Shown here: in pieces, positions 1 to 12,304 of the stretch
How positions within the stretch are numbered: position 1 is the first letter of the stretch
Layout: the number at the start of each line of letters is the position of its first letter
Source: Hermodice carunculata
Lineage: Eukaryota > Annelida > Polychaeta > Eunicida > Amphinomidae
DNA: 64,000 nt
Direction of reading: 5' to 3'
Assembly: GCA_964020975.1 (NCBI GenBank)
Contig: OZ026623.1
Coordinates: forward strand, 78,784,559 to 78,848,558
Notes under the pieces: model-generated
What the model saw: only the letters and a program-made list of their open reading frames with translations
What the model was told of the DNA's origin: nothing
The model's database searches: none
Position numbers and translations under genes: made by a program

Positions 1-1440
1 TTAGACAACTCCCCTATTAAGATCACATTTTAAGTCTCTTAGGTGGTCTGAATGGGCAAGATTCCACTGCATATTTAAAACACACATTGAATTCAGTAGC
101 ATGCACTCCTGCATGACCTGTCTGTCTGTGTGCCTTTCATATCAGTTCATAAAACACTAAATTTGACTGTGATACACAAAGTTAAAGGTAAGTTTTTATC
201 TTAGATAAATTTACCAGTTCAATACTTCTTTTAGAGGAAGTATATTACAAGAGAAATATAATTTACGACTGTGAATTTCTGAAGGATTTCAGCATGAAGT
301 TTGTTGGAAACCATATTTATAATCGGTTTTCTGTGTATCGACATCATTATATAGATGAAATAAAAAGATATAATGTAGAAACTATGCCTATATCTTTTAT
401 CCAGACCTCATCCGCATTGAATATCTGCTCTTCAATGACTGTGAACATGTGTCCTGCCTTGCAGTACGTTTCCCGGCTTAAAATCGTTTCAGCAGTAACA
501 TACATTATAAAACTCATCTACAAACCTTTAATTCTCCACTCATTTATAAACAATATCTATCTTAAATTCACTCTTCCTTCTAAAATACCAATGACTAGTG
601 GGATCTGTAATAATTTAAATAGTAAACACATGTTACATAGAACTTGACTTAAAGGCAAGGCATATTGTCCAGGGCGAGTAAAGTTTTAGGCATGACAAGT
701 AAAAACCTGGATTTGAATGGAGTTACCATTACTTGTAAAAATTCAGGTGTAGTGGGACAAGTAGCCCAAATAATTAATGTTAAGCCCTTTTACAGCTACT
801 GGTTTGTTGGTGAAACAGACGTCACTAGGATCGGACAGGCTTAGATATGTTAATGTTCCCCAACGTCCACATTAAGGGCAACATTTGTGAGCTCCAGTGG
901 TGCAACAATTGTGCCAACGTCAGTGGTTTTGAATATATCAAAAAGTGATCGTTAAACAGTAGCCTCTGATTTAATGAGACAATTCATCGTATTGTGGACA
1001 TAACCAACCAAAATTACAAGATGATTGACAAATGAGCGACTTACCATTTTCCACTTTCTTGCCATGAGTGCCTACTGGGTTAGATGGAAGTTGCTTCAGG
1101 GAAGTTCTCCTTATAATGATATACTTCTTGTTAAAAGCTTGCTGTAGTACAAAATAAGTGAAACTTTACAGGAAGGGATTATATTATAATGAAAATAGAT
1201 TTAGTAAAGAAATGAGAACCAGAGGGCTGTGTGAGCAGTCCATTCACAGCTGACCTAAGCTTGTTCACAAAATCAAAGTTGTAACTGAATAGGCCTGTGT
1301 TGAGCTGAGTGCACATGGCATTTATAAGCGTTTCTAAGATTTGCCTAAAAAATTAATAAAATAGTGAATAAGATAAGAATATATTTTGAAATACAAGGTA
1401 ATCAATAGGAAGAGGCCTTTTCCGATAAGTACCTAAGTTG
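1..1440. other. Intergenic, no gene seen
   Basis: No convincing coding exon, RNA gene or repeat was recognised. The only open stretch, 294-647 (+), has irregular composition, no recognisable domain and no supporting splice context, so it is treated as chance. Confidence 0.5.
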
Positions 1441-1484
1441 AAATACAAGAGGACTGCAACAGACCTGTGCTCAGCTGACTAAGT

Positions 1485-2130
1485 TGCCCTATGTCCTTGG
1501 AAATGAGGTCGTCACTGACGTATTCTGAATCTAACTTTCACAGAGGGCCATGCCCATGTGCAAGATCAATGTCACAGTACAAATAGTTCTCAGGTTATCA
1601 TGCGACCAGTAAAATCCATGTTAGTGGCCCTGTGACCTTGAGAATGAGGTCAAGGTCACTAATGTACAGCCTCAATCTTTCCTAAATGGAGGACCACCAA
1701 CAAGTTCAACGTCAAAGTCCTACCTGCCCCAGTTCTCAAGTTACAAAGTGAAAAGTAAAATTCACATAAGTGTCTGGGTCACATTGATCTTAGGAATGAG
1801 GTTAAGTTCACCCATGTACTGTTTAAGTGTGGCCTTTGCTCAGGACAACCATCATGTACAACATCAAGGTCCAGGTTCAAATAGCTCTCCATTTGTCAGG
1901 TAAACAGTGAAATTTGAGCAAATGGCCATATATCCTTGCTAAAAAGGTCACGTCACTGATCTACTGTATAGGTATGGCCCTTATTAAGGACAACTAGCAT
2001 GTGGAATATGAATGTCCTACCCTTAATAGTTCTCAAGTTACCATGTAAACAGTGAATTTCATGCACCTCGCCCTGTGACCTTGGAATAAGGCCAAGGTCA
2101 CTCACCTACTCTAAATGTATCACCCTTATA
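1485..2130. repeat. Imperfect tandem array, unit about 146 bp
   Basis: At least four diverged copies follow one another. Each contains an 'agttctcaagttac' type segment, a 'gtgaccttgg.aatgaggtcaaggtcact' type segment and a 'tggcccttattaaggacaac' type segment. Copies start near 1,587, 1,731, 1,885 and 2,025. The spacing is close to nucleosome length. There is no open frame across it. The copies are too diverged for a young array. Confidence 0.7.
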
Positions 2131-5100
2131 CCCAGAAGTGTCCCTATGCAATTTCAAAGCAATTGGCTGAGTATATACAAGGATAAAGTCTTTTGAAAAT
2201 TTGGCCTAAAAATGAACACAAAAATAATAAAAAAATCCAAAAATCATTGGACTGTGACCATTTGAACAAACTTGGTAGGTAACCACCGAAGGAAGACCCC
2301 CACCAAGTTTGAAGTGAATCTAGCTGATGGTTTCGCAGAAGAAGCCAAAAATTGCCAATTAGCATTGGTAATGACTTTGCAATCCCCATTAACTTGCATG
2401 GGAATCAACTGGCAGGTAAAATCAACAAGAAAAATTGCTAAAAAAAAAACCGAAAATGAAAGGACCATGACCATTTGAATAAATTTGGTAGAGACCCACC
2501 CGAGACACATCCCCACCAAGTGTGAGGTAAATCTGGCTAACGATTTTTAGATGAGGTCGAATATGTAAACTGCCATTGCAATTCCCATTGGCTTACATAG
2601 TAAACAGTAGGAATGTATGCACCGACGAAAAAGTACCCGAATTGAAAAAAAAAAAAAAATCGTTAAAAATCACAGATCCACAGTAACGCCATCTGGTGAA
2701 CAAACTTGCGGACCCTTCGACAAAGAATATATCCACCAAGTTTCAGCACATTCCGAGAGATTGTTTAGAGAAGTCGAAAATGGCAAAAACGCTCAAAAAT
2801 TCGTAAAAAAATTGAAAAATCGCAGCGCGCCCTGTTGAACAAATGAGGTTTTGGGGGTCCCCAGAAGTGTCGATACGATTTCAAAGTAATTGGCCAAGCA
2901 GTTTCGGAGAAGAAAGTTTTTTAAGACCCCCCCCCCAAAAAAAACCCCGAAAAGAATCATTAAAAATCCAAAAATCACTGGACCGTAACCATTTGCACAG
3001 ACCTGGTAGACACGCATCCAAGGTACATTCCCATCACATTTGAAGTCAATCTGAACGACGGTTTTGGAGAAGAAGTCAAAAATGAGGATTAGCATTACAA
3101 TGTCCATTGACTTACATACTGATCAATAGGACAGCTGCATTTACCGACAAGTACTTGAATTGAAAAAATCGTTAAAAATTAGGAATCCACAGCAGTGCCA
3201 CCTAGTGAACAAGTTTGTCTGACCTTCCTACAAGGACCATATCCACCACGTTTCAGCTTAATCTGAGTGACGGTTCTGGAAAAGAAGTCTAAAATAGTAT
3301 AAACACACGAAAAATCATAACAAGAGGATCCTCTGCTCAGCTGACATGCATCTGCTTATTTAAAAAAATTACCCAAAAATGTATGCCAAAATCCATGCAG
3401 TGTGACCATTTGATTAACATATGTAGGGACCTATCAAAGGTACAATTCTGCAAACTGTGACATAAATATGGCGAAAATTATCAAAGTTGTTTCCATTACA
3501 AGAAATCTCCAAGTTTAAGTTTCGTATAAATCTTTTTTGTTTTGTACTTTTTCAAAAAATGAATGAAAATATGAACCGAGTCAACATTTTGAGCAACTTT
3601 GTTTGACCTTTCTACAAGGAACATATCCACCAGGTTTTAGCTTAATCCGAGTGACGGTCCTGGAAAAGAAGTCGAAAATAACAAAAACACACAAAAAATC
3701 ATAAAAAAAAATTGGATTAAAATTGCAGCACCACCTGGTGAACAAATTATGAACTAAGATTCCCCGGGAGTGTCCCTGTGAGATATCAAAACAACTGAGT
3801 GAGCGGTTTCGGAGAAGATATTTTAAGATTTGCCCCCCAAAAACAACAACAACAAAAAAAAATCATGAAAAATATAAAAATCAATGGAGCATGACCTTTT
3901 CAACAAACGTGGTAGAGACCCACCCAAGGCATATCCCAACCAAGTTTGAATTAAATCTGGATGACGGTTTTGGAGGAGAATTCAAAAATGTGAATTAGCT
4001 TTAGAAAGTCCATTGACTTGCATAGTAATCAAAAAGAAAGCTGCATTGACCAACAAACGCCTGAATTAAAAAAATCGTTAAAAATCAGGAATCCGTAGCA
4101 GTGCCACGCACTGAACAACCCTCTTTGACCCTTCTACAAGAAACACATCCACCAAGTTTCAGCTTAATCTGAGTGACGGTTCTGGAATAGAAATCGAAAA
4201 TAGCAAAAACACACAAAAAATAAAAAAATAGAAAAAAATCGCAGCGCCACCTGGTGAACAAAATTAAATACTAAGAGTCCACGGCAGTGTCCCTGTGGGA
4301 TATCAATGTAACTGGGAGAGCAGTTTCGTGGAAAAAGATTTTTTGAGATTTGCCACCCCCCCCCCCAAAAAAAAAATAAAAACAAAAAAAAATATACATA
4401 AAAAATCGATGGAGCGTGACCATTTGAACAAACCTGGTAAAGACCCACTCAAGGCATATCCCCACCAAATTGAAGTCAATCTGGATGACGGTTTTGGAGA
4501 AGAAGTCAAAAATATGAATTAGAATTAGAATGTCCATTGACTTCCATAGTAATCAGTAGGAAAGCTGCATTAACCGACAAACACCTGAATTTAAAAACTC
4601 GTTAAAAATCATGAATCCATAGCAGTGCCCCGTAGTGAACAATTCTCTTTGACCCTCTTACAAAGAACACATCCACCAAGTTTCAGCTTAATCTGAGTGA
4701 CGGTTCTGGGGAAGAAGTCGAAAATATCAAAAACACACAAAAAATAGGAAAAAATCGCAGCGCCACCTGGTGAACAAATAAGAACCAGGAGTCCCAGGGA
4801 GTGTCCCTGTGTGATATCAAAGGAATTAGCTGAGCGGTATCGGAGAAGAAGATTTTTTAAGATTTGTCCCAAAAAAGAACAAAAAATTCATTAAAAATCC
4901 AAAAATCCCTGGAGCATGACTATTTGAACAAGCTTGGTAGAGATGTACCCAACGTTCATCCCCACCAAGTTTGAAGTATATCTGGCCAAAACTAATCAAG
5001 TAATGACCATTACAAGAAATTCCCATGTTAAACTTTCCGATAAAAACTTTAGTGAAGATTTTTGAAAAAAAAAAAAATCATACAAAAATCCAAAATTCAT

Positions 5101-5456
5101 TGGAACATGACCATTGGAACAAACTTGGTAAACACCCACCCAAGGTATATCCCCATTCAGTTTGAAGTAAATCTGGATGACGGTTTTGGAGAAGAAGTTC
5201 AATATGTAAATTAGCATTAGAGTGCCCATTGACTTACATGGTAATGAATAGAAATGGTGAATTTACCAAAAAAAGGAGCCGAATTGAAAAAATCGTTACA
5301 CATCAGGAATCTGCAGCATTCCCACATTGTGAACGACATTTTTCACCCTATCACAAGGAACACATCCACCAAGTTTAAGCTTAAACTGAGTGACAGTTCT
5401 GGCGAAGAAGTCGAGAATAGCTATAAAACAAAAAAAAAAACAAAAAAACAAAAAAA

Positions 5457-5491
<35 letters not shown>

Positions 5492-6520
5492 AAAAAAACA
5501 AAAAAAAAATCATAAAAAAATTAGAAAAAAATTTGCAGCACCACCTGGTGAACCAATTAGGAACTCGGAGTCCCTAGGTGTCTTCCTGTGTGATTTCAAA
5601 GCCATTGGGTAAGCAGTTTCAGAGAAGAAGATTTTTTAAAATTTGTCCCAAAAATGAGCAAAAAAATCATAAAAAATACAAAAATCACTGGAGCATGACC
5701 ATTTGAACAAACCTGGTACAAACCCACCCAATGTACATTGCCACCAAGTTTGAAGTTAATCTGGATGACAGTTTTGGAGGAGAATTTGAAAATGTGACAA
5801 AAATTTACAAAATATTAGAACAAAATTGCAGCGCCACTTGGTGAACAAATAAGGAACTAGGAGTCCCAAGGAGTGTTTCTGCGTGATACCAAAGCAATTT
5901 GGTGAGCGGCTTCGGAGAAGAAGATTTTTTAAGACTTGCCCCCAAAAAACAAAACAAAAAAAAAAAAAAACAAACAAAAAAAATCCAAAATTACTGAACC
6001 GTGACCATTTGAATCAACTTGGTAGAGACCCACCCAAGCCACATCCCCCCCCCCCCCAAGTTTAAAGTGGATCTGGCAGACGGTTTTGGAGGAAAAGTCG
6101 AAAATGTGAATTAGCATGAGAATGTCCATTGACTTCCATAGTACTTATTAGGAAAGCTGCATTAACCAATAAGTACCCGAATTGAAAAAATCGTTTAAAA
6201 TCAGCAATCCTTAGCATTTTCACATAGTGAACAACTTTGTTTGACCCTTCTACAAGGAACATTTCCACCATGTTTCAGCTTAATCTGAGTGACAGATCTG
6301 GAGAAGAAGTGGAAAATAGCTAAAACACACAAAAATTCATGAAAAATAGAAAAAAATATTGTAGCGCCACCTGGTGAACAAATTAAGAATTATAAGTTCC
6401 AGGGAGTGTTCCTGTGTGATATCAAAGCAATTGGGTGAGCGGTTTCGGAGAAGAAGATTTTTTAAGATTTGCCCCAGAAAAGAACAAAATAAATAAAAAA
6501 AATAAATGGGGTTTATTTTC
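2130..6520. repeat. Satellite-like array with about 520-bp higher-order unit
   Basis: The block is built from repeated modules: a 'cgccacctggtgaacaaat' module (near 2,820, 3,725, 4,240, 4,756, 5,540, 5,828 and 6,362), a poly-purine 'gaagattttttaagatttg' module, a 'gatgacggttttggagaagaag' module and a 'tgtccattgacttacatag' module. Module order is kept, but some copies are shortened (5,540 to 5,828 is only about 290 bp), so the period alternates around 520 bp. Homopolymer A runs disrupt every copy. The many short open frames here on both strands are by-products of the repeat and are not genes. Confidence 0.8.
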
Positions 6521-6928
6521 TCAAAATGGCAAAAGTTCACATTTTCCCGCTCTACGTCTAAACATCGTTGCATCTGATCTGCCACTTTCTTTTCACACAT
6601 ACAGCTATCTGAACATGTATTCCTGTTTACCCATCACTTGAGGTTTGTTCAAGGAGAGGTTCCCATATGGAAAGCATAGAGGCAAGCAGGCTCCTCCCCC
6701 CGCCCCCCGCCCGGGTTCTTCTGGAGGCAAGAAAACAGTTGTGCAGAGTTGCTTCACTTGTGAGTGAATGTCCTGAGTTGGATGAGATGTTTTGGACTTT
6801 TAAAGATTTGCCTTATAAAGACAAACAAAACAAAAAAAAAAAAAAAATGGCAATCTTCACTAACTTTAATTTTCCATTTGCTCAACTTGGTGGCATTGTT
6901 GTCAAAACAAAGGGACTTGATCGGTTTT
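6520..6928. other. Intergenic, low complexity
   Basis: An open stretch at 6,667-6,930 (+) reads Met-Glu-Ser-Ile followed by a Pro run and a Lys run. It reflects C-rich and A-rich simple sequence and has no recognisable domain. I see no gene here. Confidence 0.5.
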
Positions 6929-7201
6929 GATATGATTTGATTTATTTCACAAAATCAATGCATATAAAACAGTGTGATTCACACAACAATTAAAGCATCG
7001 ATTTTGCTGGGGTAGCCCCTAAAACCTACTGGTTTATTTCCAAGGGGCCCCATAAAAAGTCTGCCTTTACAATACATTGGGGAATAACACTGATGCAAAC
7101 ATAGTTTCACAATACGTATGATAAAGGTATGCATAAGTGTAAATGTGACTAAATGTAATTAAACTTAATACCGTAAAAACCGTAGCTATGTAGTATACAT
7201 A

Positions 7202-7277
<76 letters not shown>

Positions 7278-7295
7278 TATATATATATATATATT

Positions 7296-7338
<43 letters not shown>

Positions 7339-8028
7339 ATAAATTATGAAGATTTTGAAAAAAAAAGATACGTTGATGATCCAGATTGTAAGTATGCAAT
7401 GGAATGGAGATGAGACTTGATGGTTCGGGTAAGCCATTGAAATGAGTAGTTGTGATGAATGAGTTGAATAAGATGCTTATCCAGAAGGCTTCATTTAGCT
7501 TTAAATTGACAATTAAGTGGGTAAATAAAGATAACTCATCTGTGATGCTTTTTGCAGTTAGTATTTTGTCACCTTTTGTTTGAATGTGGCCACATGAAGT
7601 GTTGTCTTAATGCCCAAAGGGAGCGAGTTCCACTGTTTAGCACTTACATTATAAAAAGAAGCTGATTGGACCGATTTTACCGGTGGGAAAAAAGAAATTT
7701 CTTTGGTTATTGCATGTATTATGAGTATGGATCTGTGAGGTTTTAGTAAAAACAGGTTGATATAAGGACAATTGTCATTATATACCTTGTGCATATGAGT
7801 AAGACACAGCTGTTTCGCCGGTCCATCATTACCCCGTGCCAGTTCAATGAGGGTTTGTACAGACTTCTCTGTCTGCATCAACGAAGTTGCCTTCTTTGTA
7901 AAATACTCATACACCCAATTCTCAGAGGACTGGCAATCTATTAAACTTCCAAGGGTGGGGCCATCAGTTACACATTTGACATTTTCAGTGCCTGAATCGC
8001 TCATTGTTTTCAGTGTTCGGCAGATCAA
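6929..8028 (-). mobile_element. LINE (non-LTR retrotransposon) 3' end, 5'-truncated
   Basis: The minus-strand frame 8,028-7,558 ends with a segment carrying SFYNVSAKQWNSLPLGIK and then a FKQKV motif. This is the conserved 'hydrophobic-WN-LP-hydrophobic ... FK' tail found at the C-terminus of many LINE reverse transcriptase proteins (CR1, L2, Jockey and relatives). Downstream on the minus strand comes a non-coding 3' UTR that ends near 6,930 in a tail reading aaataaatcaaatcatat. A (TA)n microsatellite at 7,198-7,336 lies inside the UTR. No reverse transcriptase core is present, so this is a 5'-truncated copy, as is usual for LINE insertions. The clade cannot be fixed from this fragment. Confidence 0.6.
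7198..7336. repeat. (TA)n microsatellite
   Basis: Nearly uninterrupted TA dinucleotides with a few CAT/ATG breaks. It lies within the LINE 3' UTR remnant. Confidence 0.95.
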
Positions 8029-8029
8029 G

Positions 8030-8616
8030 CTAGTAGTCTTTCAGTACGATATACACTGGTGCACCCACAGACATTTTAGCATAGTGTAGGAAAACACTGA
8101 ACGCTTTTACACTGAGCCTAAACTTCCAACTTCTGCACTTTCTCGCGCAATATGATGTATGGGTCTTGTAAACATTCGTGAGATTGGTTAGCTGATCTTT
8201 AGAATGCCCAGATTTACTGTAGATTGGCAATTCTGCCAGATCGTGTGTAACATACAAGCGCTTGAACTGTGAATTGAAATAAAATCATTAGTCAGTTTAA
8301 TGGTTGAGAAAGTTAACTTTAAAAATATTAGCAGGATAACGTTAAATGAGAAATGAGGTTTGATAACTTCTATCTTGAAAAGACATGATAGAAAGCTTTC
8401 CAAATTCTTCAAGCCCAAAGGCAAAGTATCAGCTAAAATTTCGATGACCACAAAGTCTGGAATTATCACCTACAATAACTACGGTCTGTGCCCTTCCCCG
8501 GTCTATGTGACATGATGCTACATGGTGTAAATGATCAAATAATGAATTATCTTCTCCCTTAAGTAAAGAAATGATAATTTATTGTGATTTTATTTATTTA
8601 TTTGGCCTTTTTTCAG
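8030..8616. other. Intergenic, no gene seen
   Basis: Short open stretches occur on both strands but none has a recognisable domain or paired splice sites. Confidence 0.4.
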
Positions 8617-8894
8617 GGGCATCTGCTGCTGCTGTCACTAACACTAGTAACAGTATTGAACTCATTGACAATATGATCAAGGATGGAACTGGTGAGGTTC
8701 CTGCCTTTCCGACAATCAAACCAAACCTGGCTATCTCAGTCTGAATCACTACCAATAAAGGCATCACTTCTTCCATAGCATGCTTCGACCCAGATAAAAA
8801 CTTCCAGTTACCTGCAAGGCAGTATGGCAAAAGAAAATTAACTAATGTCAAGCAGAATAGTTTGGCACTAACCCAGGGCTACACTGTGTCATTG
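8617..8894 (+). pseudogene. Exon-like stretch with one in-frame stop
   Basis: A polypyrimidine tract and CAG at 8,601-8,616 precede a frame of 92 codons that ends exactly at a GTAAGG donor at 8,895. The reading frame is open except for one TGA near 8,742. The sequence is rich in Asn, Thr, Ile and Lys and I recognise no family. As an exon it would enter in phase 1 and leave in phase 0. It could be an exon of a decayed gene, a fragment of the neighbouring retroelement, or chance. Confidence 0.25.
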
Positions 8895-9600
8895 GTAAGG
8901 ATTGTGTTTTATGCAGGCTATTTGCGAATGCATATAGGCAGGGCAATATTTTTACTGTAACGAGATAAAAGTTGGCCTTTCTCTCAACTGGATATTCCAA
9001 CTGGAAAGAGGGTGCTGCCTCATTCACGAAACATGTTCAAAGCAGCACACTCAAAGAAACATTGTTGATGGACAAACCTCCGATGTACGATATAGGGAAA
9101 GAAATTAGTTGGGCTAATGCAGCTTTAAGTATCGTATACAAGTGGATTATAACCACCTTTTTTCATTTAATTAGGAATTTGACATGAAAACAAAAATGGG
9201 AAGTATTTGACTACATGATGGAGGGCACCTTTTTGGCTGACGAGAAAAGATAATAATTATCACACACAATTTATTTAAATGTCTTCATGTTTTTCTTTTC
9301 ACAAAAGAAGCGTTGTTTTGGCTGATCATACAGAAAATCTGACCAGCTCCAATAAAATTTCCACATTTGCTAAACCAGAGCTAATACAGTTCCAGTTGAT
9401 GCCCGGTTCAAATATTTGAACATGGGGTCAGGCAGTAAGCAAGGCCGATTGTGGCACCAATAGACTCAAACTGTGTAAACTGGTCTGCAAAAGTACAATG
9501 CCTAAATATGATGGTTTGCAGAATGCCCCGTGTCCGCATAAAGAAACGGGTAAAAATGTCGAGTGAGTTGGGGACCTGTGGCTTTATAAAGCATGCAAAC
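8895..9600. other. Intergenic, no gene seen
   Basis: Nothing recognised. The open stretch at 8,972-9,187 (+) lacks domain or splice support. Confidence 0.4.
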
Positions 9601-9626
9601 TGGTTCGTGTTGATCAAGATTTAACA

Positions 9627-11105
9627 TTGCAAAAACAAAGTGCCACAGTACCCAATAATGGAAGTCAGAGTTCATACAATTCTGATATTGGAGAACTTGC
9701 TGGTAGCAATGACAAGGATCTTTTGAGCTTGACGTCAGACAAAAACGGTAATCATGGTGACTATATTATACAGCCTTTACTTGCTTATACCCTGTGCAGT
9801 TTACAAAGTGGAACCAGTGAAAATGTTAAGAACGCTATTCTCAAACAGTTTGCACTTCCAGATATCATTGTGGCAAAAGAAACCCTTTGGAAACACTGTG
9901 GTAATGACGTCATAGGAGACTTCAAAAACCGTAAAGACTCTAGTTTGCGTTTGAAAAGTAAAGCACACATTGGAGATATCATAGAAGCCTTGAAAAACTG
10001 GATAATACTGGCAAGACTCCTGTCATATTATTGGATGCTTTTAGCCTGGCAGATATACCTAGATCACGGCCCGAAGAGTGAACCAGTATTTCTCTAATTG
10101 ACATAGTGAGTGAAAATAAAACGCGCTTTGATTGTTTGCAACAAGCAACTGATAAGCTTGTGTGTGGAAATCTGGAAATGAAAGATAAACTACCAGCCCG
10201 CACATATGCAAATGTGGCCGAGACAAACCCAACTACTGAGCTTATACATGTTCGTGCAAGTGGCAATACAGATTCAAGTGCAGATATATATTCGAAATAC
10301 CTCAAATACGCATAAACGGCGCTCAGGGGACCCATGCAAGACAGTAAGACTGATACCATTACAAGGGATGACGTTAGGATTTCAAGTGTACCTACTCATA
10401 CCTCTATGCATCCTAATATATCTACTCATACCTATAAGCATCCAAATGCACCTACTCGAAACTCTACAACAGCCACGTTGTCAGACCCTAATGTCTCAAA
10501 TAACTTCGGTGTTTTTTTCCGCGGGCGCAGTCGTGGTCGCGCTCGCGGGCGGGGCAGAGATAATCATTGCAGGAATCCTCCTAAACCTGGCCTAATACAC
10601 AGCAGTCAATAATTGAGAGCAAGTCCTGTAAGGTCAGCCTCAAGGGACTCGTTTATGACAGATTCCAATGAGTAGAAGGCGTCAGTTGATAAAGTAAGTA
10701 ACGCTAGTCGCAAGTATTCTATGACCTCCCATGAGTTTCAGTTACCTCCTCGTCATTAGAAGAGAGCAAAGACAAGAAAACAAAACGTACAAAATTATAA
10801 CAGGCAGAGCCTATGCTGCAACAAGCAGATTCAGAGGGGCCCCAGAGCCCAATAGGGATTTGTTTATCTATAGGGCTGATCCTGTGACTGAAACACAGGA
10901 CTAAAGTCTATGTCTATGTCTATGTCTACTTAAGGAAGTATGTGACCGATTCTGGATTTGAGGTAAGAGCGTTAGAATGCATTTCAGATCGCTGAGCGAA
11001 ATTCAAGTCCTTCAAACTAACGGTACCTCTTTCCTAATTCAGTGACCTGTTTCGTGAAACTTTATGGCCTGCAAGGGTCAAGGTTAAAAACTATATTGCC
11101 CCAAA
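9627..11105 (+). mobile_element. LINE ORF1-like gene, decayed
   Basis: Fragments in shifting frames match a widespread marine-invertebrate LINE ORF1 type in order. First comes a helical N-terminal block with ENVKNAILKQF, LWKHCGNDVIG and KDSSLRLKSKAHIGDIIEAL (about 9,820-10,000). A Pro/Thr/His-rich peptide repeat follows (about 10,390-10,460), then an Arg-Gly rich RGRSRGRARGRGRD stretch (10,523-10,563), and last a block reading GAPEPNRDLFIYRAD (10,833-10,880) followed by VTDSGFEVRALE and KFKSFKLTVPL, ending in NYIAPKG at about 11,105. The frame changes at least three times and contains stops, so it is not functional. The RGG-like stretch would fit nucleic-acid binding. The matching ORF2 endonuclease piece may be the one at 16.1 kb. 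Confidence 0.6.
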
Positions 11106-11109
11106 AGGG

Positions 11110-11230
11110 GGGGGGGGTAACATATCTCTCCCTTGAGGCATCAAAACCTGGTGGTTCTCCCATAAACAATACAAATTAAGTCTTTATACTGTCTTACATT
11201 TTTTATTTCAATGGCTTGTCTGACCTTGTT
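11110..11230. other. Junction between LINE ORF1 remnant and inserted block
   Basis: This short stretch begins with a G run and lies between the end of ORF1-like coding and the left inverted-repeat arm. Nothing else was recognised. Confidence 0.35.
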
Positions 11231-11340
11231 AGTCCATGAGCCAGACTGAAAATTGGTACCATCTGAGGGCACCAAACGAAACCTTTATACCTGCGATGGT
11301 ACACCTTAGGGTATAACAAAAATGCATGATGGACTTTCCA
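11231..11340 (-). repeat. Left arm of a long inverted repeat
   Basis: Positions 11,251-11,277 are the exact reverse complement of 16,027-16,053 (27 nt). Similarity continues outward (AGTCCATGAG at 11,231-11,240 against CTCATGGACT near 16,075-16,084) and inward (a TCCATCATGC word in both arms). The arms face each other across about 4.7 kb that contains the Penelope-like element. They may be two inverted copies of an interspersed repeat or structural ends of the inserted block. Confidence 0.65.
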
Positions 11341-12118
11341 GGAGCCCAGCTGGAGCCCGTTATTGCAATTTTAAAATTTTATACCAAGACGGCCCAAAAT
11401 GATGTATAAGGTGAATCCTGTTTTGTTATAGTTGGCCACTACATTATAATTATACTTGAAATATACATATTATGTTTGTATCCAGTTAACATCTGGCACA
11501 ATGAACTTCATGCAACATATAAATACTAAATGACTCTACACAGGTAAGAAAAAGCCATTATTATACCCACATTGATTAGGTTTGTTTTTGTTTTTTTGTT
11601 TTTTTTTTGGGGGGGGGGGTGTTGCTGCGCTCAGCTTGTAGATCAAGTATTACATTTCTTCAATCTCAATACTTCATGAATACATGGTCCAAATCTCTTG
11701 GAAAAATGGTGCAAACATGCCTGTGGGTTATCCTTTGATCCCCAGATTTTTATGTCCTTGACCCTATTTTCAAGGTCACATCCTTGTGGAGGATATAACC
11801 GGCAGGCCTGCGGAGATTGTTCCTTCATTGTAAGACACATGTAAATCCCAGTGAAATTTCACATTATTTGAATGTATAATCAAACTTTGCTTTATTTTAC
11901 TATTTGGAAGTGATTATATACTGCATCATGATGACTAAATTGTGGTGACCGTGACATTACTCTGAAGGTCACACACTTGTGGGAAGGTACATTTAGGATT
12001 TTTTTTATATAAATTATATGAAAGGAGACAAAATCCGTTCTTAGCACAGTTATCCACGGCATTTATTTATGTTCTTGCCAGTCCTCTATTATGTATGGTG
12101 ACCTATATATAAATCATA
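11341..12118. other. Unassigned sequence inside the inserted block
   Basis: It includes a T/G homopolymer run at 11,582-11,620. The minus-strand open stretch at 11,643-11,840 has no recognisable domain. Confidence 0.4.
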
Positions 12119-12293
<175 letters not shown>

Positions 12294-12304
12294 TAGTATA
12301 AAAG

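Noticed and set aside
294-647. Open frame of 117 codons on the plus strand
   Set aside because: Ile/Tyr/Ser-rich without domain, splice or repeat support; consistent with chance in AT-rich DNA.
2144-6641. Many short open frames with Lys or Phe runs on both strands
   Set aside because: They follow the satellite repeats and poly(A) runs and appear on both strands at the same positions.
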